DNA of 64,000 bases from Streptantibioticus rubrisoli. Lineage in GTDB: Bacteria; Actinomycetota; Actinomycetes; Streptomycetales; Streptomycetaceae. Positions within the stretch are counted from its first letter, which is position 1. Every line of letters starts with the position of its first letter. Below are positions 53,327 to 62,193 of the stretch, piece after piece. The stretch lies in the NCBI RefSeq assembly GCF_024436055.1, contig NZ_JANFNH010000015.1, positions 62,001 to 126,000 of the forward strand, read 5' to 3'. Under the pieces are notes generated by a model that was given only the letters and a program-made list of their open reading frames with translations, did no database searches and had not been told where the DNA came from. The position numbers were made by a program, and so were the translations under genes.

Positions 53327-53988
53327 CCGTGCGTGTACTGCTGGTCGATGACGAGGAGCTCATTCGGGCTGGCTTTCGGATGCTGATCGACTCGGAGGAC
53401 GATCTCGCCGTCGCGGGGGAGGCCGAAGACGGCCTTCAGGCTGTGGACCTGACTCGTCGGCTTCTGCCGGACGTAGTGCTGATGGATATTCAGATGCCAG
53501 GCCTTGACGGCATTGGTGCGACCGAGCGCATCAGCAGTGAGACCGGCCTCGCCGCGGTTAGGGTTCTGATTCTCACCACCTTCGGCGAAGAGGAGAACGT
53601 CTTCGCCGCCCTGCAGGCCGGGGCAAGTGGCTTCCTGCTCAAAGACACCACTCCAGGCGACCTGGTGAGCGCAGTGAGAACGGTCGCGAACGGCGACAGT
53701 CTGCTTTCCCCGAAGATTACTCGCCACGTCATTGAAGCAGGTATGACGAGACGGCCGCGCAGAGCCAGCATGAGGCCGGACCTTGCCATGCTGACTGAAC
53801 GAGAGCTACAGGTCCTGGAGTTGGTGGGACGGGGAATGGCAAATGAGGAGATCGCAGAAGATCTTTTCATTTCCCCGCTTACGGTCAAAACCCATGTGAG
53901 CCGCCTTCTCACCAAGCTACATGCCCGGGATCGAGCACAGTTGGTTGTCGCAGCGTATGAAGGTGGTTTGTTGACGCCGCCGACGTAG
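53323..53988 (+). CDS. NarL/LuxR-type response regulator
   Basis: A 221-residue response regulator. The receiver domain (1-120) has the acidic pocket VDDEE, phosphoacceptor Asp55 in VVLMDIQMPG and Lys in FLLKD. The C-terminal LuxR-type helix-turn-helix reads LTERELQVLELVGRGMANEE and then SPLTVKTHVSRLLTKL. GTG 53323 overlaps the kinase stop by four bases, so the two are co-translated. The stop (53986-53988) abuts the stop of the convergent TetR gene with no terminator between them. Targets are not identifiable from the window; autoregulation through the inverted repeat at 51983 is possible. Confidence 0.94.
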   Translation: MTVRVLLVDDEELIRAGFRMLIDSEDDLAVAGEAEDGLQAVDLTRRLLPDVVLMDIQMPGLDGIGATERISSETGLAAVRVLILTTFGEEENVFAALQAGASGFLLKDTTPGDLVSAVRTVANGDSLLSPKITRHVIEAGMTRRPRRASMRPDLAMLTERELQVLELVGRGMANEEIAEDLFISPLTVKTHVSRLLTKLHARDRAQLVVAAYEGGLLTPPT

Positions 53989-54618
53989 TCAACGTCCAGG
54001 CTGCGCAAAGCCCTCGGCCAGGATGGTCAGGGTCGTGTCGAGCAGGCTCGGCAGGTCCTCCTGGCTGCCGCTGTCGATCCAGTGCATCAGCGCCTCCTGC
54101 CAGGCGCCGACCACCGCGCCGACCATGACGCGGATCTCCAGGTCCTTCGGGTCGCGGCCGCGCTGCTTGGCCAGCGCGGTGGCCATCGTCTGGCAGGTGT
54201 CGGAGATGTTCTCGCTCATCCGAGCGCGGATGGCCGGTACCTCCCGGCTGAGCCGGATGCGGTGCAGGATCTCCTCGCGGTCCCGGCCGCCCTCGGCGAA
54301 CATCTGGCGCAGCAGCGCGATGGTGGAGTGCCGCAGCGATTCCACGATGGGCTCGTCGGCGGGCCGGTCCAGCAGCGCCGTCTCCATCAGCGGGTCGTAC
54401 TCGTCGGTGAGTACGACGTCCTCCTTCGTCGGGAAGTACCGGAAGAACGTGCTCGGCGACACCTCAGCGGCGGCCGCGATCTGCTCGACGGTGGTCGCGT
54501 CGTACCCCTGCTCCTCGAAGAGGCGGTAGGCGGCCTGCCGGATCGCCTGCCGAGTCTTGATCTTCTTCCGCTCGCGCAGGCTGAGCTGGGCGGCGGCAGG
54601 GGTCGTTGCGGGTGCCAT
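53989..54618 (-). CDS. TetR-family transcriptional regulator
   Basis: A 209-residue regulator. The N-terminal HTH (residues about 15-65) reads [20 protein letters not shown] and [20 protein letters not shown], the standard TetR DNA-binding domain; the C-terminal ligand domain is variable. The ATG ending at 54618 lies five bases after the stop of the MFS reading frame upstream on the same strand. There is no good ribosome site, so translation was probably coupled to the exporter. Such pairs usually have the regulator repress its exporter, but here the exporter is broken, so the regulator may have lost its main target. Confidence 0.92.
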   Translation of the reverse strand: MAPATTPAAAQLSLRERKKIKTRQAIRQAAYRLFEEQGYDATTVEQIAAAAEVSPSTFFRYFPTKEDVVLTDEYDPLMETALLDRPADEPIVESLRHSTIALLRQMFAEGGRDREEILHRIRLSREVPAIRARMSENISDTCQTMATALAKQRGRDPKDLEIRVMVGAVVGAWQEALMHWIDSGSQEDLPSLLDTTLTILAEGFAQPGR

Positions 54619-54623
54619 GGAGC

Positions 54624-56050
54624 TTATTGTCGGGCATCGACGCTCTCGGCGGCCACGTCCCGAACGGGGGCTTCCGCTTCGTCCTGGCCCGGCAGGAACG
54701 CCGCGACCAGCAGCGCCGCGCAGATCGCCGTGACCGCGCACACCAGCAGCACCACATCCATGCCGTGCACATAGGCGGAGTTGGCGGACGCGGCCAGTGC
54801 CCGGTCCCCGGTGCGGGCGGCCACCGCGTGTGCCGCGCCCACCGTCCTACGGGCGTACGCCGCGGCCGTACCCGGTAGCCCCGCCGTGTCCAGCTGACCG
54901 CCGAACGAGGCGGCCAGCAGGCTGCCCAGCAGCGCCACACCGATCGCCCCGCCGGTCTGCCGCAACGTCATCAGCAGCCCGGAACCGGAACCGACCCGCT
55001 GCTTCGGCAGCGCGCCCAGCGCCGCGTCCATCGCCGGGATCATGGCGAAGCCCAGCCCGAGCCCGGTGACGCCCAGCCACAGCGCGGTACCGCCGTATCC
55101 GTCGCCGATCGCGGTCCGCGAGCCCAGCAGCGCCGCGCCCGCCAGCACCAGCAGCCCGCCGGGGATCACCAGGCGTGGCCCGAAGCGCCTGGTCAGCGGT
55201 TCGGTGATGCGCGAGGCGACCAGCAGCCCGCCCATCATGGGCAGCATCCGCACACCGGTGCCCAACGCGTCGTATCCGAGCACCACTTGCAGGTAGCTGG
55301 GCACCAGGAACATCAGCCCCATCATCACGAAGATCGCCAGCGTGGCGGCGGCGCTGTTCCACAGGAAGCCGCGCTGCCGCAGCAGGAGCAGGTCCAACAT
55401 CGGCCGGGTGGCGCGCCGTTCGCGCAGTACCAGCCCGGTGAGCAGAACGACGGCGGCGAACAGCGCGAGCAGTACGACGGGGTCGCTCCAGCCGTCGTCC
55501 GGCGCCTTGATGATCCCGTAGACCAGGGCGCCCAGGCCGAGACAGTTGAGCGCGGCGCTGAGGGCGTCGATCCGCGGCGCGGCGGGGTCCCGGCTCTCAC
55601 GCAGCAGCACGGCGCAGGCGGTGATGCCGAGGGCCACCATGGGCACGTTGATCAGGAAGCAGGAAGATCGAACCCCACCAGAAGTGGTCGAGCAGCCAGC
55701 CGCCCACGATCGGGCCGAGCGGTATGCCCAGCGCGGTGGCCGCGGTGAGCGCGCCGATCGCCTTGGACCGCTCCTCGGGGCCGAAGACCGTGGGCACCAC
55801 GGCCATCGCCAGCGGCATGATCAGCGCGGCGCCGAACCCCATCACGGTCCGGGCGGCGATCAGCGTCGCGGGGGAGCCCGCCAGGGTGCCGAACAGCGAT
55901 CCGGCCAGGAACACCGCGAGCCCGGTGACCAGCATCCGGCGCCGCCCGAAGCGGTCGCCCAGCAGCCCGGCGGGCAGCATCAGCGCGGCCAGCACCACGT
56001 TGTACGAGTCGGCGATCCTTCCCCTGCCTACGGCGGGGAGACCCGAGTAG
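54624..56050 (-). pseudogene. MFS drug exporter (EmrB/QacA type), frameshifted and N-terminally damaged
   Basis: Two - strand frames together encode a DHA2-type major facilitator. The upstream part (to about 55667) has SYNVVLAALMLPAGLLGDRF and GRRR, then GIPLGPIVGGWLLDHFWWG. The downstream part starts with PMVALGITACAVLLRESRDP and runs to 54624 with the remaining membrane helices. They join cleanly if one copy of a 7-base tandem repeat (CAGGAAG at 55653-55659 and 55660-55666) is removed, restoring FLINVPMVAL. The N-terminus is also defective: LPAVGRGRIADSYN lacks about ten residues before IADSYN, and the first helix and start codon are not recognisable. It is probably nonfunctional, unless the duplication is an assembly error and the start lies elsewhere. 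Confidence 0.85.
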
Positions 56051-56071
56051 ATGTCTTTTCGGGCATGCGAA

Positions 56072-56103
56072 AGCCCCCGGCGGGGAAAGCCCTGCCGGGG
56101 GCT
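56072..56103 (-). terminator. Rho-independent terminator after hemolysin III gene
   Basis: A 10-bp stem, AGCCCCCGGC (56072-56081) with GCCGGGGGCT (56094-56103), possibly extended inward, followed on the - strand by a TTTCG tract. It lies 20 bases after the stop of the hemolysin III family gene. Confidence 0.75.
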
Positions 56104-56123
56104 GGGTGACCTGTGGTCGCGGA

Positions 56124-56828
56124 CTACGAGTGCGTGTACGCCACCAGCGAGATGCCGACGTAGTGGACGATGAACGCGGCCAGGGTGAACGAGTGGAAGA
56201 CCTCGTGGAAGCCGAACCAGCGCGGGGACGGATTGGGCCGCTTGATCCCGTAGATCACCCCGCCCGCACTGTAGAGCAGGCCGCCCACCGTCACGCACAC
56301 CAGGACCGCGACGCCGCCGGTGCGCAGGAAGGCGGGCAGGTAGAAGACCGCGGCCCAGCCGAGCGCCAGATAGCAGGGCGTGTAGAGCCAGCGCGGCGCG
56401 CTCACCCAGAAGACCCGGAAGAGTATCCCGGCCAGCGCGCCAGCCCAGACGAACCACAGCAGCGCGGTCGCCGTTCCGTTCGGCAGTAGCAGGATCGCCA
56501 GCGGGGTGTAGGTGCCCGCGATGATCAGGAAGATGTTGGCGTGGTCGAGTCGGCGCAGCGTCGCCGACACCCGTGGCGTCCAGTTGCCCCGGTGGTACAG
56601 CGCGCTGACTCCGAACAGCAGGCACGCGGTCAGGGTGTAGACCGCACAGGCGATCCTTCCGCGTGGGCTGTCGGCGAGTGCGGTGAGCGTCACGCCCGCG
56701 ACGAGCGTCGCCGGGAACATCCCGGCGTGCAGCCAGCCGCGCAACTTGGGCTTGATGGCTGGGAGATGCGGACCCTTGGCCGTCAGGGCGGCGGCAGTGG
56801 TCTCCTCGGCTGCGGTCATGGCGGTCAT
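56124..56828 (-). CDS. Hemolysin III family (PAQR-like) membrane protein
   Basis: A 234-residue integral membrane protein. Seven hydrophobic helices follow a short cytoplasmic start, with the family motifs SALYHRGNW, DHANIFLIIAGTYTPLA and FGFHEVFHSFTLAAFIVHY. The conserved His and Asp residues form the metal site of this YqfA/hemolysin III/PAQR superfamily; the cellular role in actinomycetes is not established. The start is taken at the ATG ending at 56828; another Met is three codons later. An 18-base perfect inverted repeat sits directly upstream (56832-56849) and probably overlaps the promoter. Confidence 0.92.
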   Translation of the reverse strand: MTAMTAAEETTAAALTAKGPHLPAIKPKLRGWLHAGMFPATLVAGVTLTALADSPRGRIACAVYTLTACLLFGVSALYHRGNWTPRVSATLRRLDHANIFLIIAGTYTPLAILLLPNGTATALLWFVWAGALAGILFRVFWVSAPRWLYTPCYLALGWAAVFYLPAFLRTGGVAVLVCVTVGGLLYSAGGVIYGIKRPNPSPRWFGFHEVFHSFTLAAFIVHYVGISLVAYTHS

Positions 56829-56831
56829 GCT

Positions 56832-56849
56832 ACCTACGGAACCGTAGGT
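56832..56849. promoter_or_regulatory. Palindromic operator-like site before hemolysin III gene
   Basis: ACCTACGG-AA-CCGTAGGT is a perfect 8+8 inverted repeat with a two-base spacer, four bases from the hemolysin III start. Size and symmetry suit a TetR-family repressor site that would block transcription or ribosome access. Confidence 0.55.
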
Positions 56850-56927
56850 TACGGCCAGGTAATAAATGGGGCTGGAAGTGGCAATGCTCACTACTGGCCC
56901 ACTGGACAGATCACGATCGCCCATCGA

Positions 56928-56941
56928 CACTCATATGAGTG
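56928..56941. promoter_or_regulatory. Palindrome upstream of PEP carboxykinase gene
   Basis: CACTCATATGAGTG is a perfect 14-base palindrome 111 bases before the pckG start, in the divergent promoter region. It could be a regulator site for the gluconeogenic gene; no known consensus was recognised. Confidence 0.45.
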
Positions 56942-57052
56942 CGGTCGGCACCGGATGAGCAGGCGTCCGGGTCGCAGCCCCCAAGGGGCCAAATTCCACA
57001 ACCCTCAACATCTGACGCCGGATGAGTGCGTGTCCGGCGGAACGGAGCGATC

Positions 57053-58864
57053 GTGGCGCGCGGCAATGCGGCTCCCACCAAACACCAGGAACTGATCGCT
57101 TGGGTCGGCGAGATCGCCGCCCTCACCGAGCCTGACGAGATCGTGTGGTGCGACGGCTCCGAGGAGGAGTACCAGCGCCTGTGTGACGAGCTCGTCGCCA
57201 AGGGGACGTTCAAGCAGCTCGACCCGGTCAAGCGCCCCAACTCGTACTACGCGGCCTCCGACCCGAGCGACGTCGCCCGCGTCGAGGACCGGACGTTCAT
57301 CTGCTCCGAGAAGGAGGAGGACGCCGGTCCCACCAACCACTGGAAGGACCCCGCCGAGATGCGGGAGATCTTCACCGGTGACAAGGGCCTGTTCCGCGGC
57401 TCGATGCGTGGGCGGACGATGTACGTCGTCCCGTTCTGCATGGGCCCGCTCGGCTCCAAGCTCTCCGCGCTGGGCGTGGAGATCACCGACTCCGCGTACG
57501 TGGCCGTCTCCATGCGCACGATGACGCGCATGGGCAGCGCCGTACTCGACGAGCTCGGCGAGGACGGTGCCTTCGTCAAGGCCGTGCACACCCTCGGCGC
57601 GCCGCTGGAGCCCGGCCAGGCCGACGTGCCGTGGCCGTGCAACTCCACCAAGTACATCTCGCACTTCCCCGAGGCCCGCGAGATCTGGTCCTACGGCTCC
57701 GGCTACGGCGGCAACGCGCTGCTGGGCAAGAAGTGCTACGCGCTGCGCATCGCCTCGGTGATGGCCCGGGACGAGGGCTGGCTGGCCGAGCACATGCTGA
57801 TCCTCAAGCTGACCCCGCCGAAGGGCCAGCCGAAGTACGTGGCCGCCGCGTTCCCGAGCGCCTGCGGCAAGACCAACCTCGCCATGCTGGAGCCGACCAT
57901 CCCCGGCTGGACCGTGGAGACCATCGGCGACGACATCGCCTGGATGCGGTTCGGTGAGGACGGCCGCCTCTACGCGATCAACCCCGAGGCGGGCTTCTTC
58001 GGCGTCGCCCCCGGCACCGGCGAGCACACCAACGCCAACGCCATGAAGACCATGTACGGCAACTCGGTCTTCACCAACGTCGCGCTCACCGACGACGGCG
58101 ACGTGTGGTGGGAGGGCATGACCGAGGAGCCCCCGGCGCACCTGACCGACTGGAAGGGCAACGACTGGACGCCGGAGTCCGGCACCCCGGCCGCGCACCC
58201 CAACGCCCGCTTCACGGTGCCCGCCTCGCAGTGCCCGATCATCGCGCCCGAGTGGGAGGACCCCAAGGGCGTGCCGATCTCGGCGATCCTCTTCGGTGGC
58301 CGCCGCGCCTCCGCCGTACCGCTGGTGACCGAGTCGTTCGACTGGCAGCACGGTGTCTTCCTGGGCGCCAACGTGGCCTCCGAGAAGACGGCCGCCGCCG
58401 AGGGCAAGGTCGGCGAGCTGCGCCGCGACCCGTTCGCGATGCTGCCGTTCTGCGGCTACAACATGGGCGACTACTTCGGCCACTGGGTGAAGATCGGCCA
58501 GACGCACGACGCGGCCAAGCTGCCGAAGATCTACTACGTCAACTGGTTCCGCAAGGACGCCGACGGCAGGTTCGTCTGGCCGGGCTTCGGCGAGAACAGC
58601 CGGGTGCTCAAGTGGATCGTGGAGCGGCTCAACGGCGAGGCCGAGGGCGTCGAGACGCCGATCGGCGTGCTGCCGACGAAGCAGGCCCTGGACACCGAGG
58701 GCCTGAAGATCTCGGACGCCGACCTCGACCTGCTGCTCAGCGTCGACGTTGATGTGTGGCGCGAGGAGGCGGCGCTGATTCCGCAGCACCTGGAGACGTT
58801 CGGCGACCACACGCCGAAGGAGCTGTGGGACGAGTACCGAGCGCTGGTCGCCCGACTGGGCTGA
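57053..58864 (+). CDS. pckG: Phosphoenolpyruvate carboxykinase (GTP)
   Basis: A 603-residue GTP-dependent PEP carboxykinase that converts oxaloacetate to phosphoenolpyruvate, the entry step of gluconeogenesis. Clear signatures are the P-loop and hyper-reactive cysteine region [12 protein letters not shown], the metal-binding [26 protein letters not shown] and [12 protein letters not shown]. Length matches the actinobacterial enzymes. GTG 57053 is chosen over an in-frame GTG 27 bases earlier because CGGAG lies just upstream of it. It is a housekeeping gene, outside the biosynthetic cluster. Confidence 0.97.
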   Translation: MARGNAAPTKHQELIAWVGEIAALTEPDEIVWCDGSEEEYQRLCDELVAKGTFKQLDPVKRPNSYYAASDPSDVARVEDRTFICSEKEEDAGPTNHWKDPAEMREIFTGDKGLFRGSMRGRTMYVVPFCMGPLGSKLSALGVEITDSAYVAVSMRTMTRMGSAVLDELGEDGAFVKAVHTLGAPLEPGQADVPWPCNSTKYISHFPEAREIWSYGSGYGGNALLGKKCYALRIASVMARDEGWLAEHMLILKLTPPKGQPKYVAAAFPSACGKTNLAMLEPTIPGWTVETIGDDIAWMRFGEDGRLYAINPEAGFFGVAPGTGEHTNANAMKTMYGNSVFTNVALTDDGDVWWEGMTEEPPAHLTDWKGNDWTPESGTPAAHPNARFTVPASQCPIIAPEWEDPKGVPISAILFGGRRASAVPLVTESFDWQHGVFLGANVASEKTAAAEGKVGELRRDPFAMLPFCGYNMGDYFGHWVKIGQTHDAAKLPKIYYVNWFRKDADGRFVWPGFGENSRVLKWIVERLNGEAEGVETPIGVLPTKQALDTEGLKISDADLDLLLSVDVDVWREEAALIPQHLETFGDHTPKELWDEYRALVARLG

Positions 58865-59090
58865 CCAACGCGCCCTGAAGGGGCGCGGGGAACTGCGCGA
58901 CCAGCCACGGCGAGCCTGTTGGTGGCCACCGACTAGTGGTCCTATGGTCGATCTTCGACCACCGGCCGGTGGGGGCTGAGCGCGCTCACGCGGCGGAGCC
59001 GCACGTTGTCACAGCCCCGCGCCCCTTAGGTCTCAGGGCTGGCCGCAGCCGTCTCCTCGCGCCCCTTTCGCGCACCGCACAGCGCGAGCG
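58865..59090. repeat. Inverted copies of the common Streptomyces intergenic motif
   Basis: Between the convergent pckG and alaA-like genes lie GGGGCGCGGGGAACTGCGCG (around 58880) and, on the other strand near 59015-59030, CTAAGGGGCGCGGGGCTGTG. This motif is found after very many Streptomyces genes and supports the genus assignment. No gene is seen. Confidence 0.6.
58868..58888 (+). terminator. Terminator hairpin after pckG
   Basis: CGCGCCC and GGGCGCG form a short perfect stem around TGAAG, just after the pckG stop. It is embedded in the common Streptomyces intergenic motif that continues into GGGGAACTGCGCGACC. Confidence 0.65.
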
Positions 59091-60302
59091 CTACGGCTGG
59101 CCGTAGCCGTCCAAGAAGCGGCCGATGCGCTCGATCGCGTCCGTCAGATCCTCCGCGCGCGGCAGCGTGACGATGCGGAAGTGGTCGGGCTCAGGCCAGT
59201 TGAAGCCCGACCCGTGCACGATCATGATCTTCTCGGCCCGCAGCAGGTCCAGGACCATCTGCCGGTCGTCCTTGATCTTGTAGACCTTGGGGTCGAGCTT
59301 CGGGAACGCGTACAGCGCCCCCTTCGGCTTCACGCAGGTCACACCGGGGATCGCGGTGAGCGCCTGGTACGCCGCGTCGCGTTGGGCGAGCAGCCGACCG
59401 CCGGGCAGCACCAGCGAGTTGATCGACTGGTGGCCGCCGAGCGCGGTGGCGATGGCGTGCTGGGCGGGCATGTTGGCGCACAGCCGCATGTTCGCCAGGA
59501 TCGTCAGGCCCTCGATGTAGCTTGCGGCGTGCGCCTTGGGACCGCACACCGCCATCCAGCCGCTGCGGTAGCCCGCCACCCGGTACGCCTTGGACAGGCC
59601 GTTGAAGGTCAGCGTCAGCAGGTCGGGCGCGATGGCGGCGGTCGGCGTATGGGTGGTGCCGTCGTAGAGGATCTTGTCGTAGATCTCGTCGGAGCAGACG
59701 ATCAGCCGGTGCCGCCGGGCGATGTCGGTGATGCCGCGCAGCAGCTCGTTGTCGTAGACCGCGCCGGTCGGGTTGTTGGGGTTGATCACCACGATCGCCT
59801 TGGTGCGGTCGGTGACCTTGCGCTCGATGTCGGCCAGGTCCGGCGTCCAGTCGGCCTGCTCGTCACAGCGGTAGTGCACGGCCGTGCCGCCCGCCAGGGA
59901 GACGGCGGCGGTCCACAGCGGGTAGTCCGGCGCCGGGACCAGTACCTCGTCGCCGTCGTCCAGCAGCGCCTGCATGGACATCTGGATCAGTTCGGAAACG
60001 CCGTTGCCGAGGTAGATGTCCTCGACGTCGAGCGCGATGCCCTTGGTCTGGTAGTGCTGCATCACCGCGCGCCGCGCGGACAGCAGGCCCTTGGCGTCGC
60101 CGTAGCCGTGCGCGTCACCGAGGGTGCGCAGCATGTCCTCGAGGATCTCCGGCGGGCACTCGAAACCGAAGGGCGCCGGGTTGCCGGTGTTCAGCTTGAG
60201 GATGCGGTGACCCGCCGCCTCAAGCCGCATCGCCTCTTCGAGCACCGGTCCCCGGATCTCGTAACAGACATTCGCGAGCTTCGTCGACTGGATCACCTGC
60301 AT
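59091..60302 (-). CDS. alaA: Class I PLP-dependent aminotransferase (AlaA-like)
   Basis: A 403-residue fold-type I aminotransferase. The PLP lysine is in NGLSKAYRVAGYRSGW, the cofactor aspartate in INPNNPTGAVYD, with SDEIYDKILY between them. Overall sequence style (MQVIQSTKLANVCYEIRGPV...ILKLNTGNPAPFGFECP) matches AlaA-type glutamate-pyruvate aminotransferases. The ATG ending at 60302 begins the conserved part; the open frame 27 codons upstream lacks family residues. Convergent with pckG. Exact amino-acid specificity is inferred from family resemblance. Confidence 0.92.
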   Translation of the reverse strand: MQVIQSTKLANVCYEIRGPVLEEAMRLEAAGHRILKLNTGNPAPFGFECPPEILEDMLRTLGDAHGYGDAKGLLSARRAVMQHYQTKGIALDVEDIYLGNGVSELIQMSMQALLDDGDEVLVPAPDYPLWTAAVSLAGGTAVHYRCDEQADWTPDLADIERKVTDRTKAIVVINPNNPTGAVYDNELLRGITDIARRHRLIVCSDEIYDKILYDGTTHTPTAAIAPDLLTLTFNGLSKAYRVAGYRSGWMAVCGPKAHAASYIEGLTILANMRLCANMPAQHAIATALGGHQSINSLVLPGGRLLAQRDAAYQALTAIPGVTCVKPKGALYAFPKLDPKVYKIKDDRQMVLDLLRAEKIMIVHGSGFNWPEPDHFRIVTLPRAEDLTDAIERIGRFLDGYGQP

Positions 60303-60760
60303 GCCGGTCACCCTAAGGCCCGCCAACTCAGCCCGCTCGGTGTTTTTCGCCACGTCCCCGTACCGAGCGGCCCGCCAGCACATCCGTTCTGCGGCCGTCC
60401 CTGATCACGAACCGGCCGTCCACCAGCACGTACGGGATGTGAGAGCACCCCCAGCTCCCCTGTGTACCGGCCCAGGTAGTACGAGGAACGTGCCTTAGGC
60501 GCGGGGATGCGGTTTGTCGCCCATCAGGGGGCCGTCGCTGCTACCGGTGTGGATCGCCAGCGCCTGCCCCGAGTCCGGACGGGCCGACGCGGCCTCGTCG
60601 CGCAGCCGCCGCGGGACGGCCTGCGGCCCGCCCGCCAGCAGGTCGGGGCACGGTCAGCCGTCAGCCCGTTGGGTGGGCGGACGCCCCGGGCCGCGCGCCA
60701 CGACCGCGGTAAGGGCGGGCGGGCATTTCCCCGGCACCGGGGCGGGCTGGCAGAGCCCTC
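60303..60760. other. Intergenic stretch with relics only
   Basis: 458 bases between alaA and the DSD1-like gene, both on the - strand. No complete gene was found. It contains the relics described separately and must contain the alaA promoter (TTAGGGTGACC precedes its start). Confidence 0.5.
60360..60655 (-). pseudogene. Decayed gene relics, possibly D-aminoacylase C-terminus
   Basis: Two short - strand frames have coding-like codon use but no intact gene. The first, about 60495-60652, ends RLRDEAASARPDSGQALAIH...GDKPHPRA and TAA at 60495. The second, in another frame at about 60375-60450, encodes IPYVLVDGRFVIRDGRRTD, the kind of tail seen in amidohydrolases and N-acyl-D-amino-acid deacylases (VLVNGxxVVRDG). 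A D-aminoacylase gene would fit directly downstream of the DSD1-like gene on the same strand. Neither piece has a start or the metal-binding core. Confidence 0.4.
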
Positions 60761-62011
60761 CTAGAAGAACGTCCGGACGAAGTCCACAACCGTCCCGTCC
60801 TCCGCCACCAGCGGAATGAGCTGCCACTTGTCGAACGTCGTGCACGGATGCGACAACCCCAGCCCCACCCAGTCCCCGACCTCGACCCCCGCACCCTCGT
60901 CGAGCTCGACGAACGCATGCTGGTCGGCCAGCTTGACGACCCGCATCCCGGCCGCCGCCCGCTCCGCCCCGGACAGCGTCCTTACGACCTGGGGCACCGG
61001 CAGCCCCAGGTCGTACGGCACGTCCCGCTTGCCCGCGTTCAGCACCGCGAGCCCCGGTTCCGGCTGGGACACCACCTGCGCCCACAGCCGGAACGCGGGC
61101 CGCAGCGAGCCCGCCACCCGCTCATGGAACGGCGTGCTGCGCCGGTAGTGGCCGTCGTCGTGGGTCACGTACGCGCCCGAGCGCAGCAGCTTGAACACCG
61201 GCCGGGAGAAGTCATCGGCGTCGACCGCATCGAAGACCTGCGCGACGGAGTCGAACCACGCGCTGCCGCCCGCGCTCAGCACGATCTCGTCCGCCTCCGC
61301 GAACCGCCCCCGCGCGTCCAGTTCCCGGGCCAGCGCCACCAGTTGCCGCAACCACGCCGTCACCGTCTCCTCGGTCTTGACCGGCAGCTCGCCCTCGTAA
61401 CCGGCCACTCCGACCAGCCGCAGATGCCGCGCCGCGGCCACCGCCTCGGCGACCTGGTGCGCCACCGCCTCGTCGCGCACTCCGGTACGAGCGCCCGGCG
61501 CGCCCAACTCGACCACCACGTCGACCCGGTGGGTCAGCGCGGCGTCCATCAGCTCGACGCCCCGTACCGAGTCCACATAGGCGACGAACCGGAAGTCGGG
61601 GTCAGCGGCCAACTCGTCGGACAGCCAGCGCAACGCCGCCGCGTCCACCAACTCGTTGGCCAGGAAGATCCGTTGCACTCCGAACGCCCGGTACACCCGC
61701 ACATGGCCCGCCGTCGCCGCGGTGATCCCCCAGCAGCCGTGGGCCAGTTGGCGGGCGAACAGCTGTGGCGCCATCGAGGTCTTGCCGTGCGGGGCGAACG
61801 CCAGGCCGTGCTTGGCGCAGTACTCCTCCAACTGCGCCAGGTTGTGCTCCAGCGCGGGCGCCGACAGCGCGAGGACGGGGGTGGTGAAACCGCCGTCGAA
61901 GATCGAGCGGCGCTCGGCCGCCAACTCACCGACCGTGAGCCCCTCGGCGTCCGGCGGCAGCCCCTTGAAGCGGTGGTCGATCCGCTCCTCGGACAACCCA
62001 TCGACGTGCAT
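60761..62011 (-). CDS. D-serine dehydratase/D-threonine aldolase-like PLP enzyme (DSD1 family)
   Basis: A 416-residue fold-type III (alanine racemase-like) PLP enzyme. The PLP lysine is in LAFAPHGKTSM, and the C-terminal LSHPCTTFDKW contributes His and Cys residues that bind zinc in DSD1-type D-serine dehydratases. It probably deaminates or cleaves a D-amino acid. The start is the ATG ending at 62011, preceded by GGGAGGG; the frame is open 13 codons further without a site. A perfect palindrome (62047-62060) lies upstream. Relics of a possible D-aminoacylase lie directly downstream, which would form a D-amino-acid catabolic unit. Confidence 0.9.
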   Translation of the reverse strand: MHVDGLSEERIDHRFKGLPPDAEGLTVGELAAERRSIFDGGFTTPVLALSAPALEHNLAQLEEYCAKHGLAFAPHGKTSMAPQLFARQLAHGCWGITAATAGHVRVYRAFGVQRIFLANELVDAAALRWLSDELAADPDFRFVAYVDSVRGVELMDAALTHRVDVVVELGAPGARTGVRDEAVAHQVAEAVAAARHLRLVGVAGYEGELPVKTEETVTAWLRQLVALARELDARGRFAEADEIVLSAGGSAWFDSVAQVFDAVDADDFSRPVFKLLRSGAYVTHDDGHYRRSTPFHERVAGSLRPAFRLWAQVVSQPEPGLAVLNAGKRDVPYDLGLPVPQVVRTLSGAERAAAGMRVVKLADQHAFVELDEGAGVEVGDWVGLGLSHPCTTFDKWQLIPLVAEDGTVVDFVRTFF

Positions 62012-62046
62012 CCGCCCTCCCGGTGACCGCACTTTGTGCAGCTTGT

Positions 62047-62060
62047 GCAACGCGCGTTGC
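62047..62060. promoter_or_regulatory. Palindromic operator-like site before DSD1-like gene
   Basis: GCAACGCGCGTTGC is a perfect 14-base palindrome about 35 bases before the start codon, next to a second TTGTGCA (62034-62040). Its place and form suit an IclR- or GntR-type repressor controlling D-amino-acid use; no such regulator is in the window. Confidence 0.5.
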
Positions 62061-62193
62061 GACTGGTGTTACGTGCTGTCTAACATCCCGGCGAGCACCG
62101 GGTCAATCGTGTACGAGGCGGTGGAGAACGGGGCGAAGGTGACGTTCGACGCGTCGTGCCCGGGGGAGCCCGGGGCCAGGTAGCCCGGCGCGG

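Noticed and set aside
53989-54741. A TetR protein extended 40 codons upstream
   Set aside because: The extension overlaps the MFS reading frame and is composed of shadow-type residues (GPGRSGSPRSGRG).
62060-62185. A + strand frame encoding VYEAVENGAKVTFDASCPGE before the LPMO stop
   Set aside because: It is short, has no start or ribosome site, and lies between two - strand genes. No family was recognised.
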